From positions 84,936-148,935 of the forward strand of contig NZ_JALQCW010000013.1 in the NCBI RefSeq assembly GCF_023241715.1: DNA of 64,000 bases, written 5' to 3'. The translations under genes were made by a program, and so were the position numbers. Shown here one piece after another: positions 1 through 8,348 of this stretch. Position 1 is the first letter of the stretch; the number at the start of each line of letters is the position of its first letter. The stretch comes from Pseudomonas morbosilactucae. GTDB lineage: Bacteria; Pseudomonadota; Gammaproteobacteria; Pseudomonadales; Pseudomonadaceae. The notes beneath the pieces are model-generated. The model did not search any database, was not told the DNA's origin, and was given only the letters and a program-made list of their open reading frames with translations.

Positions 1-72
1 GACGGTGTTCAAGCGAGTGGTCTGGGCACTCATGCCGCTACCGGCGATATTGAAAACACTGGCAAGGGACAT
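1..72 (-). CDS. flgC: Flagellar basal-body rod protein FlgC (5' end only)
   Basis: The first 24 codons of a minus-strand gene enter the window and read MSLASVFNIAGSGMSAQTTR..., the characteristic FlgC N-terminus. FlgC is a proximal rod subunit of the flagellar basal body and is exported by the flagellar type III apparatus. The gene runs off the left edge. It starts 3 nt after the flgB stop, so the two are co-transcribed from the sigma-54 site upstream of flgB. Confidence 0.93.
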   Translation of the reverse strand, partial: MSLASVFNIAGSGMSAQTTRLNTV

Positions 73-75
73 GAA

Positions 76-483
76 TTATTCTCCGCGCAGGGCTGAAACC
101 AGCCCTTTGAATTTGCTGTTGAGCAGGGTGAAGCTGGCCTGGAAGTTGACCGCGTTCTCCGCGTAGCTCGATTGCTCGAGCTGGGCGTCCACCGTGTTCT
201 GGTCGATCGACGGCTGCATCGGCGTGCGATACAGCAGGGACTCATCACCATTGCCCATGCCTTCGGCCTCGATATGACGGCTGTTGGTCATGTTCAAGGC
301 AAAGGTGCCGTTCTTGACTTTCTCGTTCTGCTCGGCGAGCACGGCGGAGAAATCCAGATCCCGAGCCTTGTAGTTCGGGGTGTCGGCGTTGGCGATGTTG
401 TTGGCCAGGACTTCGGCACGCTTGGCGCGAAAGCCAAGAGCCTCTTCGTGGATACCGAGCGCTTTATCGAAGCTGATGCTCAT
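76..483 (-). CDS. flgB: Flagellar basal-body rod protein FlgB
   Basis: The 135-aa product begins MSISFDKALGIHEEALGFRA and carries the rod-protein signature around residues 20-35 (RAEVLANNIANADTPNYKAR), as expected for FlgB (about 135 aa). FlgB is a proximal rod subunit joining the MS ring to the distal rod. An in-frame upstream extension to 594 was rejected because it would pass through the sigma-54 promoter and the family starts at MSISFDKA. It is the first gene of the flgBC... operon in this orientation. Confidence 0.95.
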   Translation of the reverse strand: MSISFDKALGIHEEALGFRAKRAEVLANNIANADTPNYKARDLDFSAVLAEQNEKVKNGTFALNMTNSRHIEAEGMGNGDESLLYRTPMQPSIDQNTVDAQLEQSSYAENAVNFQASFTLLNSKFKGLVSALRGE

Positions 484-525
484 GTCGGGAAACCTTTGGG
501 TGACCTGATTTTTCGTAATCTGGAT

Positions 526-543
526 ATAGCAAGCCTCGTGCCA
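526..543 (-). promoter_or_regulatory. Sigma-54 (RpoN) -24/-12 promoter of flgBC
   Basis: On the minus strand the sequence TGGCACGAGGCTTGCTAT matches the RpoN consensus TGGCAC-N5-TTGCW with exact GG-N10-GC spacing (GG at 542-541, GC at 530-529). It lies about 45 nt ahead of the flgB start. In pseudomonads class II/III flagellar operons are RpoN-dependent with FleQ or FleR as activator; which activator acts here cannot be read from the sequence. Confidence 0.88.
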
Positions 544-690
544 AGTAGCCAAACCCCGTAAATCAAGGCTTTGCGCCCGGCGGCAAGGCGGCAATGCCAG
601 AAAAGCGGCAATGGATTTCCGCGAATCGGCGGCAAAGCGGCAACAGAACGGCCATAACCGACGTTTGGAGACACAAGAATGACGCCCATG

Positions 691-716
691 AAAAAGGAGG
701 TCCGAAGACCTCCTTT
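691..716 (-). terminator. Intrinsic terminator of cheVR
   Basis: Ten-base stem AAAGGAGGTC / GACCTCCTTT with a CGAA loop, followed on the minus strand by a run of five T. It lies about 30 nt after the cheR stop. Confidence 0.85.
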
Positions 717-745
717 CAAGGATGCAACCTGCTACCCGGCAAAAC

Positions 746-1573
746 TCACTTCGCCTGGTAGATGATCCCAGGGCTGCATTGCACCATCTGATAATGGTCC
801 GGCAAGCCGTTGAGGGCTTCCGAAGCCCCCAGGAACAGATAGCCGCCCGGCTTCAAGGTGCTGTGGATGCGCAGCAGGATGTCCTTCTTCACCTCGGCGG
901 AGAAGTAGATCAGCACGTTGCGACAGAACACGATGTCGAACTTGCCCAGGCTGGCATAGCTGTCCAGCAGGTTGAACGAGCGGAACTCCACCCGACTCTT
1001 GATCGGCGCCTTGACCACCCAGCGGCCAGGCCCCTTCGGGTCGAAGTAACGCTGCAAGCGCTCGGGCGACAAACCACGGCCGATGGCCAGGCTGTCGTAC
1101 TCCCCGGTCTTGCAGTTGTTCAACATGGTGCCGGACAGGTCCGTGGCGACAATCTGCACCCCGCCCTTCAACTGCCCCATGTTGGTCCGTTCGAACTCGT
1201 CGATCGACATGGACAGGGAATAGGGTTCCTGCCCCGACGAACAGGCCGCCGACCAGATGCGCAAGCGCTGGCCCGGGCTGGCCTTGATGGCCTCCGGCAG
1301 GACCTTGTTCTTCAACACTTCGAAGGGATAGGTATCACGAAACCACAGGGTTTCGTTGGTGGTCATGGCATCCACCACCTGCTCACGCAAACCACTGCGC
1401 GGCTGCGTCTGGATACGCTGCACCAACTCACCCAAGGACTTGATGCCTTGCTGTTCCATCAGTTTGTTGAGACGGCTCGAGACCAGATATTGCTTGTTCT
1501 CACCCAGCAAGATCCCACAGGCTTTTTCCAGGAAGACCCGGAACTGTTCGAAATCCAAATTACCCGTAGACAA
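746..1573 (-). CDS. cheR: Chemotaxis protein methyltransferase CheR
   Basis: 275 aa. CheR uses S-adenosylmethionine to methylate glutamates of chemoreceptors in the cytoplasm. Residues 1-75 form the helical N-terminal domain. The SAM-binding loop is near residues 107-120 (IWSAACSSGQEPYS), followed by an LFCRN-type region (IVFCRNVLIYF). Length equals the family norm. It lies 44 nt after cheV, the usual Pseudomonas cheV-cheR pair next to flgA, and ends at a strong terminator. Confidence 0.96.
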   Translation of the reverse strand: MSTGNLDFEQFRVFLEKACGILLGENKQYLVSSRLNKLMEQQGIKSLGELVQRIQTQPRSGLREQVVDAMTTNETLWFRDTYPFEVLKNKVLPEAIKASPGQRLRIWSAACSSGQEPYSLSMSIDEFERTNMGQLKGGVQIVATDLSGTMLNNCKTGEYDSLAIGRGLSPERLQRYFDPKGPGRWVVKAPIKSRVEFRSFNLLDSYASLGKFDIVFCRNVLIYFSAEVKKDILLRIHSTLKPGGYLFLGASEALNGLPDHYQMVQCSPGIIYQAK

Positions 1574-1617
1574 TGATGCCGCCTCTTAAATCGTATGTTC
1601 GCCAGGGGCCGATGCCC

Positions 1618-2550
1618 CTAGCTGATATCTGCTGCTTTGATCCGGTCGACTACCCGGGATGCCAGGTCATCAGGACGGAATTTGGCGAGGAAGTCATCGG
1701 CTCCGACTTTCTTCACCATGGCCTGATTGAATACACCTGACAACGAAGTATGCAGGATGATGTGCAGCTTTTGCATGCGTGGGTCGCTGCGTATCTCGGC
1801 CGTGAGTGTGTAACCGTCCATCTCCGGCATTTCAATGTCGGAGATCATCATCAAAAACTCTTCTTCCGGCCGCTTGCCCTCATCCACCAACTTGCGCAGG
1901 TAGTCCAGGGCCTGCCGGCCGTCGTTCAGCGCCACGACTTCTACGCCCACCGTCTGCAAGCAACGGGTGACCTGCTTGCGCGCCACCGACGAGTCGTCGA
2001 CCGTCAGCACTCGCAAGGACACGGCCTTGTTCTGGGTCTCGACATCGACCACGCCAAGGGAAATCGATTCCGAGGTCGGCGCCACTTCCGCCAGCACCTT
2101 CTCGACGTCGATGATTTCCACCAACTGATTGTCAACCCGGGTCACCGCCGTCAGGTAGTGATCGCGTCCGGTGCCCTTGGGCGGCGGATGGATCTCCTCC
2201 CAGTTCATGTTGACAATGCGTTCCACCGAGCGCACCAGGAACCCCTGGGTCTTGGTGTTGTACTCAGTGATGATCACGAACGGATTGCTCAGGTCCTTCA
2301 ATCCACCGGAACCCGTGGCCATCGCAAGGTCCAGGATCGGAATGGTTGCTCCTCGAATATTCGCGACACCGCACACCACAGGACTGGATTTGGGCATCAA
2401 GGTCAGTTTCGGGCATTGCAACACCTCGCGAACCTTGAATACGTTGATCCCGTAGAGCTGCTGGCCATCCAGACGGAACAGCAGCAGCTCCAGGCGATTC
2501 TGCCCTACCAATTGCGTGCGCTGGTTTACCGAATCCATTACACCAGCCAT
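1618..2550 (-). CDS. cheV: Chemotaxis coupling protein CheV (CheW-REC fusion)
   Basis: 310 aa from the ATG at 2550 (MAGVMDSVNQRTQLVG), which has a GGGGAG ribosome-binding site; an upstream in-frame start at 2604 is not supported. An N-terminal CheW-like domain (about residues 20-160) couples receptors to the CheA kinase. A C-terminal receiver domain (about 180-305) carries the acidic pair in VDDSS and the phospho-acceptor Asp in the ISDIEMPEMDG stretch. Divergent from flgA with a 75-nt gap. Confidence 0.95.
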   Translation of the reverse strand: MAGVMDSVNQRTQLVGQNRLELLLFRLDGQQLYGINVFKVREVLQCPKLTLMPKSSPVVCGVANIRGATIPILDLAMATGSGGLKDLSNPFVIITEYNTKTQGFLVRSVERIVNMNWEEIHPPPKGTGRDHYLTAVTRVDNQLVEIIDVEKVLAEVAPTSESISLGVVDVETQNKAVSLRVLTVDDSSVARKQVTRCLQTVGVEVVALNDGRQALDYLRKLVDEGKRPEEEFLMMISDIEMPEMDGYTLTAEIRSDPRMQKLHIILHTSLSGVFNQAMVKKVGADDFLAKFRPDDLASRVVDRIKAADIS

Positions 2551-2598
2551 GCCCAGACTCCCCAAGACTTTAAGATCCGACGCACGCTCATTGCTAAA

Positions 2599-2614
2599 CG
2601 GCACGGGGCTTGCT
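2599..2614 (+). promoter_or_regulatory. Sigma-54 promoter of flgA
   Basis: CGGCACGGGGCTTGCT matches RpoN consensus YTGGCACG-N4-TTGCW except that the T before GG is C, with exact GG-N10-GC spacing (GG 2600-2601, GC 2612-2613). The -12 element places the predicted transcription start at about 2625, directly at the flgA ATG (2626). The mRNA may therefore be almost leaderless. Confidence 0.75.
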
Positions 2615-2625
2615 TTTTAACGGTT

Positions 2626-3387
2626 ATGAACGCAAAAACGACATTTTTCCGACGCCTGACATCAAACTACCGCAAATTGCTTTGCGGGCTGTCGGCATTG
2701 GCCTGTTTCAACCTTGGCAGCCCTGCCGTTGCTGACTCGCTCACCTTGCCTGATGTCCTTATCGGCGTCACTCAAGGGTTTCTTGAATTCACCGTAGAAG
2801 ACTACCTGGCAACCAGTCAAACGCCAGGACGCTACGAAATCCAAGTCAACCAGCTAGACCCGCGCATGCACATGCCGGCGTGTGACAAGGAATTGACAGC
2901 GACCCTGGAAAGCCCGGCGCAGCCGTTGGGCCGGGTGACGGTCAAAGTGCGCTGCGAAGGCGCTTCGCCATGGACGGTGTTCGTGCCGGCCCAGGTCAAA
3001 TTGTTTCGCGAAGTGGTCACCACCACCCGCCCCCTTAAACGTGCCGGCATCGTCGAGCCCGATGACGTCGCCTTGCGCGAACGGGACATCAGCCTGATCA
3101 GCCAGGGCTACCTGACCTCGGTGGACCAGGCCATCGGGCAAAAACTTGTCCGACCAATGGTCGCCGACCAACTCATCACCCTGGTTCATCTGGAACAGGC
3201 CGAGGTGGTGCGCAAGGGCGATCAGGTGGTGATTTCGGCGCGCAGCGGCACATTGAATGTACGAATGCCGGGAGAAGCCCTGTCCAATGGCGGCATGAGC
3301 GAGCAGATACGGGTCAAGAACCTCAACTCTCAGCGGATCATCAAGGCCCGGGTCACAGCCCCCGGGCAGGTGGAAGTTGCCATGTAG
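2626..3387 (+). CDS. flgA: Flagellar P-ring assembly chaperone FlgA
   Basis: 253 aa. A signal peptide (hydrophobic stretch about residues 17-36, cleavage near AVADS) sends it to the periplasm, where FlgA assists polymerisation of FlgI into the P ring. The C-terminal SAF/ChapFlgA domain spans about residues 120-253 (LKRAGIVEPDDVALRERD..., ending RVTAPGQVEVAM). The long upstream reading frame is only the cheV antisense. The ATG at 2626 lacks a clear Shine-Dalgarno sequence, which fits the promoter lying 12 nt upstream. Confidence 0.94.
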   Translation: MNAKTTFFRRLTSNYRKLLCGLSALACFNLGSPAVADSLTLPDVLIGVTQGFLEFTVEDYLATSQTPGRYEIQVNQLDPRMHMPACDKELTATLESPAQPLGRVTVKVRCEGASPWTVFVPAQVKLFREVVTTTRPLKRAGIVEPDDVALRERDISLISQGYLTSVDQAIGQKLVRPMVADQLITLVHLEQAEVVRKGDQVVISARSGTLNVRMPGEALSNGGMSEQIRVKNLNSQRIIKARVTAPGQVEVAM

Positions 3388-3473
3388 ATCACTGGCGCTC
3401 AGCCCGGCCCTTCCCTAAACTGTGGCCCACGCATGGCCGCAGCCGCGGCCGTTGGCATATCGACAATTGCGCC

Positions 3474-3500
3474 TAAAGTTTTCCAGGGTATTGCCGAAAA
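3474..3500 (+). promoter_or_regulatory. Sigma-28 (FliA) promoter of flgMN
   Basis: TAAAGTTT, an 11-nt spacer, then GCCGAAAA matches FliA consensus TAAAGTTT-N11-GCCGATAA with one mismatch. It lies 38 nt upstream of flgM. FliA control of its own anti-sigma factor is a known feedback in flagellated gamma-proteobacteria. Confidence 0.92.
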
Positions 3501-3538
3501 CATGGCAAGCGTCCAAATACCCAGAGGTTTTTTCCATC

Positions 3539-3865
3539 ATGGTCATTGATTTCAGCCGTCTGAACAGTTCCCCCTCACTCACCGGCAGTACGCGTACCAG
3601 CGCCAGCAAGGAAACCGACGAAACCGGTAAATCCGCGTCGCTGACTACCTCCGCCGAACCGGCCAGTGCCAGCAAAAGCGGGGAATCGGTACACCTCAGC
3701 AATGAGGCTCAACAGTTGCAGAAGATCACTGACAAGCTGCGCGATCAGCCTGCCGTAGACAAAGCCCGTGTGGCCGAGTTGAAGCAAGCGATTGCCGATG
3801 GCAGCTACAAGGTCGATAGCAACCGTGTAGCCAGCAAACTGCTTAACTTCGAAGCCCAGCGCTAG
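3539..3865 (+). CDS. flgM: Anti-sigma-28 factor FlgM
   Basis: 108 aa from the ATG at 3539 ([16 protein letters not shown]), preceded by an AGAGG motif. The N-terminal half is low-complexity and Ser/Thr-rich. The C-terminal FlgM domain ([17 protein letters not shown]...[14 protein letters not shown]) binds FliA and blocks it until hook completion lets FlgM leave through the export apparatus. First gene of a sigma-28 transcript with flgN and possibly flgZ. Confidence 0.95.
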   Translation: MVIDFSRLNSSPSLTGSTRTSASKETDETGKSASLTTSAEPASASKSGESVHLSNEAQQLQKITDKLRDQPAVDKARVAELKQAIADGSYKVDSNRVASKLLNFEAQR

Positions 3866-3913
3866 CCAAAGGCCTGCGCCAGGCTTTTGGACGCTTAAAA
3901 CCCAAGGCCAGCC

Positions 3914-4381
3914 ATGCACGACACTAATTTACTGCAACTGATCACTGACGACTTTGCTCCCGCCCAACAACTGCTTGAGTTGCTGAGGACCGAGTCCCTC
4001 GCCTTGCACGGCCGCGACATGCTGCTGCTCGAGGACATTCTGGCGCAAAAGCAGGCACTGATCATTCTGCTGGAACAGCATGGCCGCAAGCGCACTGAGC
4101 TCCTTGCCAGCCTGAACCTGCCGGCCACTCGCGCCGGTCTGGAAGAGTTGGCCAGCCACTCCTCGATCGGCAGCCAGTTGCTCGAACAGAGCGATGTGCT
4201 GACCCAATTGCTGGCCGACTGCCAAGCGGCCAACGAACTCAATGGACGCTCGATCCAGGTTCAACAAGCCACGACCGCCAATCAGTTGAAGATTCTCACC
4301 GGCGGCGAACCTCCTGCCCTGTATGACGCTCGCGGGTCAACCGCCAAGCTTGCGAAGCCTCGCCCACTCAGTCAGGCTTGA
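3914..4381 (+). CDS. flgN: Flagellar export chaperone FlgN
   Basis: 155 aa, almost entirely alpha-helical with a disordered basic C-terminus. It has the FlgN-like profile (LLQLITDDFAPAQQLLELL..., ILAQKQALIILLEQ) and sits directly after flgM, as usual. FlgN is the cytoplasmic chaperone for the hook-filament junction proteins FlgK and FlgL. The gap to flgM is 48 nt. Confidence 0.92.
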   Translation: MHDTNLLQLITDDFAPAQQLLELLRTESLALHGRDMLLLEDILAQKQALIILLEQHGRKRTELLASLNLPATRAGLEELASHSSIGSQLLEQSDVLTQLLADCQAANELNGRSIQVQQATTANQLKILTGGEPPALYDARGSTAKLAKPRPLSQA

Positions 4382-4423
4382 CCCCCCAAATGAGCGCGCC
4401 CTACCATGCCGCGAAACATGCTG

Positions 4424-4443
4424 GCAGAATGATATCATTCTGC
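4424..4443. repeat. 20-bp perfect palindrome between flgN and flgZ
   Basis: GCAGAATGAT / ATCATTCTGC form a perfect, loopless 20-bp dyad 35 nt before the flgZ start. No T-run follows, so it is not a typical terminator; an operator for a dimeric regulator is the simplest reading. Not a match to the FleQ, LexA or Fur consensus as I know them. Confidence 0.7.
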
Positions 4444-4477
4444 GTGTAGCCGTATTTTGTCTGGAGATTGATGAACC

Positions 4478-5224
4478 GTGTTCAACGCCTTAAACGCGGA
4501 AGATGCTCCGCAGCCACCGAAGGTGCTCACCACCCCTTTGGAAATAGCCTCAAATCTGCGGCTGCTGCAGGAGAGTCACGACCCTCTGATCATCACTTTC
4601 CATGAACGCAGCCAGCGCTTTCAAAGCTATCTGGTGGATGTGGATCGCGACACCAACATGATTGCCCTCGACGAGATGATTCCTCGGGACGGCGAACGCT
4701 TCATGCTGGCGGGCGAGCCGTTCAAGGTCGAAGGCTTCCATGACGGCGTAAGAATCGCCTGGGACAGCAACGGTACCTTGACCCTCGACGAGTCCAATGG
4801 CGGCCGCTGCTACCGCGGCACCCTGCCCGATGAAGTGGTCTATCACCAGCGACGCAATGCCTTCCGGGCCGCGTTGAAGCTGGCCCAACTGGTGGATATC
4901 GAACTCAGCGGCGACAAACTGAAAAACCCGGTCAACGGCAAACTGCTGGATATTTCCGCAACCGGCTGCAAGCTGCGCTTCGACGGTGACATTTCCGACC
5001 GCCTGCAACTGGGCCAGGTCTACGAACGCTTTATCGCGGCCCTGCCCTTCGGCAGCATGACCGCGCCGGTAGAACTGCGGTACCTGCACCATGAAGAAAA
5101 AATCGACACCACCTTCGCCGGCGTACGCTTTCACAACATGAGCGGCCTGGTGCAACGTCAGGTAGAGCGCTTCGTCTACCAACTGCAACGGGAAGCCCGG
5201 CGCTTCGACAAAGACGATTTCTGA
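4478..5224 (+). CDS. flgZ: c-di-GMP-binding flagellar brake FlgZ (YcgR family)
   Basis: 248 aa with a GTG start (GGAG 11 nt upstream; the nearby ATG at 4471 is out of frame). An N-terminal YcgR domain (residues 20-115) is followed by a PilZ domain with both c-di-GMP motifs: RRNAFR (RxxxR, R126-R130) and DISATG (D158-G163). It acts at the flagellar motor to slow or bias rotation when c-di-GMP is high. It sits downstream of flgMN as in other pseudomonads and ends at a strong terminator. Confidence 0.94.
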   Translation: MFNALNAEDAPQPPKVLTTPLEIASNLRLLQESHDPLIITFHERSQRFQSYLVDVDRDTNMIALDEMIPRDGERFMLAGEPFKVEGFHDGVRIAWDSNGTLTLDESNGGRCYRGTLPDEVVYHQRRNAFRAALKLAQLVDIELSGDKLKNPVNGKLLDISATGCKLRFDGDISDRLQLGQVYERFIAALPFGSMTAPVELRYLHHEEKIDTTFAGVRFHNMSGLVQRQVERFVYQLQREARRFDKDDF

Positions 5225-5238
5225 TCGCCTTGCAGCTC

Positions 5239-5278
5239 AAAAAACGGGCAGTCCCTTGCGGTGACTGCCCGTTTTTTT
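5239..5278. terminator. Bidirectional terminator between flgZ and the MFS gene
   Basis: A 15-bp stem AAAAAACGGGCAGTC / GACTGCCCGTTTTTT with T-tracts on both strands. It lies between the converging ends of flgZ and the transporter gene. Confidence 0.93.
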
Positions 5279-5288
5279 ATGCCGGCGT

Positions 5289-6689
5289 TTAAGGCCTGGC
5301 GCCGCTCAGGTGCTCGGGACCCATGTCCTCCGGACTGACGTCGGCCTCGCCCTCAGGTACTTCACTGCCTGCCTGCGCCGCCACTGCCGGATCCACCTCG
5401 GACTCAGACTCGGCCTGTGGCGCAACACTGGTCTGCATCTGCTCCTGGACCACCTGTTCATCGACACGCGGGTCAAGGGCCGCCACCAGCGGCGAACTGG
5501 ACATGCTGTCCGGCATCGCCACGTGGTGCAGCGGCGCATCATCGACCTGGTGCAGGTTGGTCACGGCCTTCGGCCGGATACGCCAGACCAGGACCAAGGC
5601 AAAGAAGCTGAAGAACGCGTACAGCATCTGGCTGCCAAACAGCTTCATCAGCACCCCGGCCGCCAACGGCCCGATACTGGCGCCCACGCCATAAGTCACC
5701 AACAGCATCGCCGTCAGCGAGACCCGCCGATCACTCTCGACATGGTCATTGGAAAACGCCACCGCCAGCGGGTACAGGCAAAACTGCACCAATGAACAGA
5801 GAAAGCCGAGGATGAACAGAACCTCCAGCGGCACACTGGGCAACACCGCCAAGGGCAATGCCACCACCGCCAGGAACAGGGCAAAACTGCGAATCAGCAT
5901 CGCCCGGTCATAACGGTCCGACAGCCAGCCCAAAGGCCACTGCACCACCAGGCCGGCGAAAATGCAGCTCCCCATGAACAGGCCGACCTGCTCGGTGCTC
6001 AGCCCTTGCTGCGACGCGTAGAGCGGTGCCAGGCCGTAGAACGAACCGACGATCAACCCGGAGCCCAGCACAGTGCTGAGGGACTGGGGCACGCGCTTGA
6101 TAAAGAACCGCGGCTCCATCGGCGCCGGATGCAGGGGCGCCGGGTGAATCCGCCGAGTCATGGCCACGGGCACCAGGCACAAGGCAAAGCACAGGGCCAC
6201 CAGCATCAGCAGCTCCAGCCCCAGGGCCGGGTGCATGACCAGAATCAGTTGCCCCAGGACCAACCCCAGGTACGAGGCAATCATGTAGCCGCTGAACACC
6301 AGGCCCCGCTGATTGGCATCGGCCTGCTCGTTGAGCCAGCTCTCGATCACCATGTACTGGCACATCATGCCCAGGCCGACAATCATCCGCAGCACCAGCC
6401 AGGCCGGCAGCCAGTCGACCAGGCCATGCCCCAGGACCGCCGCGCCGACAATACCGGCACAGGTGGCGTAGGCACGAATGTGCCCGACCCGGGCAATCAG
6501 CCGGTGGCCGATCTTGCCCCCCAGCACCAGGCCGAAGTAGTTGGCGGCCATCAGCGCACCGACCCACAGCCCATCCACATGATCGGCAGCCAGGCGCAGG
6601 GCCAGGTAGGTGCTGAGCAGGCCCGAGCCGATAAGCATCATCAGCGAGGCGAAATACAGCGCTCGAAAGGATTTCCAGATTTGGCGCAT
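5289..6689 (-). CDS. MFS transporter (YcaD-like), acidic C-terminal tail
   Basis: 466 aa. About 12 hydrophobic helices fill residues 10-385 and include MFS loop motifs (GGKIGHRLIARVGHIRAY between TM2 and TM3; GWLSDRYDRAMLIR in the second half). The start MRQIWKSFRALYFASL resembles YcaD-type permeases; the substrate is unknown. The last 75 residues are a soluble acidic Glu/Ala/Ser-rich tail, unusually long for the family. Faces flgZ and follows the PauA-like gene with a 70-nt gap, so co-transcription with it is possible. Confidence 0.85.
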   Translation of the reverse strand: MRQIWKSFRALYFASLMMLIGSGLLSTYLALRLAADHVDGLWVGALMAANYFGLVLGGKIGHRLIARVGHIRAYATCAGIVGAAVLGHGLVDWLPAWLVLRMIVGLGMMCQYMVIESWLNEQADANQRGLVFSGYMIASYLGLVLGQLILVMHPALGLELLMLVALCFALCLVPVAMTRRIHPAPLHPAPMEPRFFIKRVPQSLSTVLGSGLIVGSFYGLAPLYASQQGLSTEQVGLFMGSCIFAGLVVQWPLGWLSDRYDRAMLIRSFALFLAVVALPLAVLPSVPLEVLFILGFLCSLVQFCLYPLAVAFSNDHVESDRRVSLTAMLLVTYGVGASIGPLAAGVLMKLFGSQMLYAFFSFFALVLVWRIRPKAVTNLHQVDDAPLHHVAMPDSMSSSPLVAALDPRVDEQVVQEQMQTSVAPQAESESEVDPAVAAQAGSEVPEGEADVSPEDMGPEHLSGARP

Positions 6690-6759
6690 CGGCGTTCCGA
6701 GCGGCTCCTTGAATTGGGTATCGGGCCCTCTGAAAGATAGCCCGACGGCGACGGTTCGG

Positions 6760-8103
6760 TTAAGCCTGGGCTGCTAAAACGCGCCGCTCCCAGGGAGTGA
6801 TTTCATTAAAGAAGCTGGTCAACTCCATGGTCTTCGAAGCGATGTAGCCTTCGATGAACTCGTTGCCGAACAGTTCCCTGGCCAACTGGCTACGCTTCAG
6901 ACGCTCCAGAGCCGCATGCAAGGTACAAGGCAGCGACAAACTGTCCGGCACCTCGAATTCACCCTGGATCGCTGCCGCAGGCTCCAAGCGGTTCTCGATC
7001 CCGTACAACCCTGCCGCCAGGCTCGCGGCAATCGCCAGGTACGGGTTGGCGTCGGCCCCCGGCAAGCGATTCTCCACCCGTCGTGCCGCCGGGGAACTGG
7101 CGGGAATCCGCAGCCCAGCAGCCCGATTATCGTGGGACCAGCAGGCATTGTTCGGCGATGCGTAAGGATGGCACAAGCGCTGATAAGAATTGACGTTCGG
7201 CGCAAACAACGCAGTGAAGTCGGCCATGCCCGCCTGCTGCCCACCGATAAAGTGGCGGAACACTGCCGTCGGCCGCCCGTCCTCGTCACTGAACACGTTA
7301 CGCCCGGTGCCGATCTCCACTACGCTCTGGTGAATGTGCATCGAACTGCCCGGCGTGTGGGCCAGCGGCTTGGCCATGCACACCACGGTCAGCCCGTGCT
7401 TGAGCGCCACTTCCTTGAGCAGGTGCTTGAAGAGGAAAGTCTGGTCCGCCAGCAATACCGGATCGCCATGAAGCAGGTTGATCTCGAACTGGCTGACGCC
7501 CATCTCGTGCATAAAGGTGTCGCGAGGCAGCCCCAGGGCCGCCATGCACTCGTAGACCTCGTTGAAGAAAGGTCGCAACCCGTTGTTGGAACTGATACTG
7601 AAAGCCGAATGCCCGTCCTCGCGGCGCCCATCCAGCCCGGTTGGCGGGACAAAGGCCAGGGTCGGGTCGGGGTTGGGGGCAAACACGAAAAATTCCAGTT
7701 CGGTGGCCACCACCGGCGCCAAGCCCAGGGCGGCATAACGGGCCACCACGGCCTTGAGCTGGCCACGAGTAGACAGCGGCGAACTCTCGCCACTCAACTC
7801 GTCCGCATCGCAAATGGCCAGGGCCCGTGGCGGCTGGCTCCAGGGCAGCCGATGAATCTGTTGCGGGTCAGCAGTAAGGGCCAGATCGCCGTCGTCGCTG
7901 CCGTAGAACCGTGCCGGCGGATAACCGCCCATGATGCATTGCAGCAGCACGCCGCGGGCCAATTGCAGGCGTCGACCCTCAAGGAACCCTTCGGCAGTCA
8001 TTACTTTGCCCCGCGGCACGCCATTGAGATCCGCGGTGACACATTCAATCTCATCAATGCCCGTCAATCGCTGCGCGAGTGAAGCGTGGCCATCGGTTGT
8101 CAT
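6760..8103 (-). CDS. Glutamine synthetase-family gamma-glutamylpolyamine ligase (PauA/PuuA-like)
   Basis: 447 aa with the GS beta-grasp N-terminus (residues 15-110) and catalytic domain: ATELEFFVF (Glu metal ligands), HEMGVSQFEIN, GSSMHIHQS and the ATP-site region RIPASSP...RVENRLPGADANPYL. Shorter GS-like ligases of this kind in Pseudomonas (PauA1-7) attach glutamate to putrescine or other (poly)amines to start their breakdown; the exact amine cannot be told from sequence. The gene lies next to an MFS permease that could import the substrate, which is an inference. Confidence 0.85.
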   Translation of the reverse strand: MTTDGHASLAQRLTGIDEIECVTADLNGVPRGKVMTAEGFLEGRRLQLARGVLLQCIMGGYPPARFYGSDDGDLALTADPQQIHRLPWSQPPRALAICDADELSGESSPLSTRGQLKAVVARYAALGLAPVVATELEFFVFAPNPDPTLAFVPPTGLDGRREDGHSAFSISSNNGLRPFFNEVYECMAALGLPRDTFMHEMGVSQFEINLLHGDPVLLADQTFLFKHLLKEVALKHGLTVVCMAKPLAHTPGSSMHIHQSVVEIGTGRNVFSDEDGRPTAVFRHFIGGQQAGMADFTALFAPNVNSYQRLCHPYASPNNACWSHDNRAAGLRIPASSPAARRVENRLPGADANPYLAIAASLAAGLYGIENRLEPAAAIQGEFEVPDSLSLPCTLHAALERLKRSQLARELFGNEFIEGYIASKTMELTSFFNEITPWERRVLAAQA

Positions 8104-8173
8104 GACTCAATCCTTGTTGTTGTACGAGCCGATAACGGCGACCTGTACAAAATACGCACCACCCGTTCAGTAT

Positions 8174-8191
8174 TTCAAGCAGGGCCTTGAA
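8174..8191. repeat. Inverted repeat upstream of the PauA-like gene
   Basis: TTCAAG-N6-CTTGAA, 6-bp arms, 70 nt upstream of the ligase start in a 245-nt gap. It could be a regulator site in the promoter. Weak evidence; short dyads like this occur by chance. Confidence 0.35.
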
Positions 8192-8348
8192 TATAATTCG
8201 CGGCTTTTCTAGGCCGCTCATTCAACCTCGACTCAGCGGCAAAAGGCCCAAGCCGGACACGGCCTGAACCCGCCTGACAACCACAGCAGATCACTGAAAA
8301 ACGGACGGGCTTCAACCTCGATGACCAGGGCGCCAGCGCGCCCCTGGC

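Noticed and set aside
560..600. Second sigma-54-like TGGCATTGCC...TTGC upstream of flgB
   Set aside because: Spacing breaks the GG-N10-GC rule; the site at 526-543 is exact.
1750..2625. Long N-terminal extension of flgA
   Set aside because: It runs antisense through cheV; FlgA homologues start with the signal peptide at 2626.
8140..8156. CTGTACAAAATACGCA as a LexA box before the PauA-like gene
   Set aside because: The right half is not CAG, so it does not fit CTG-N10-CAG.
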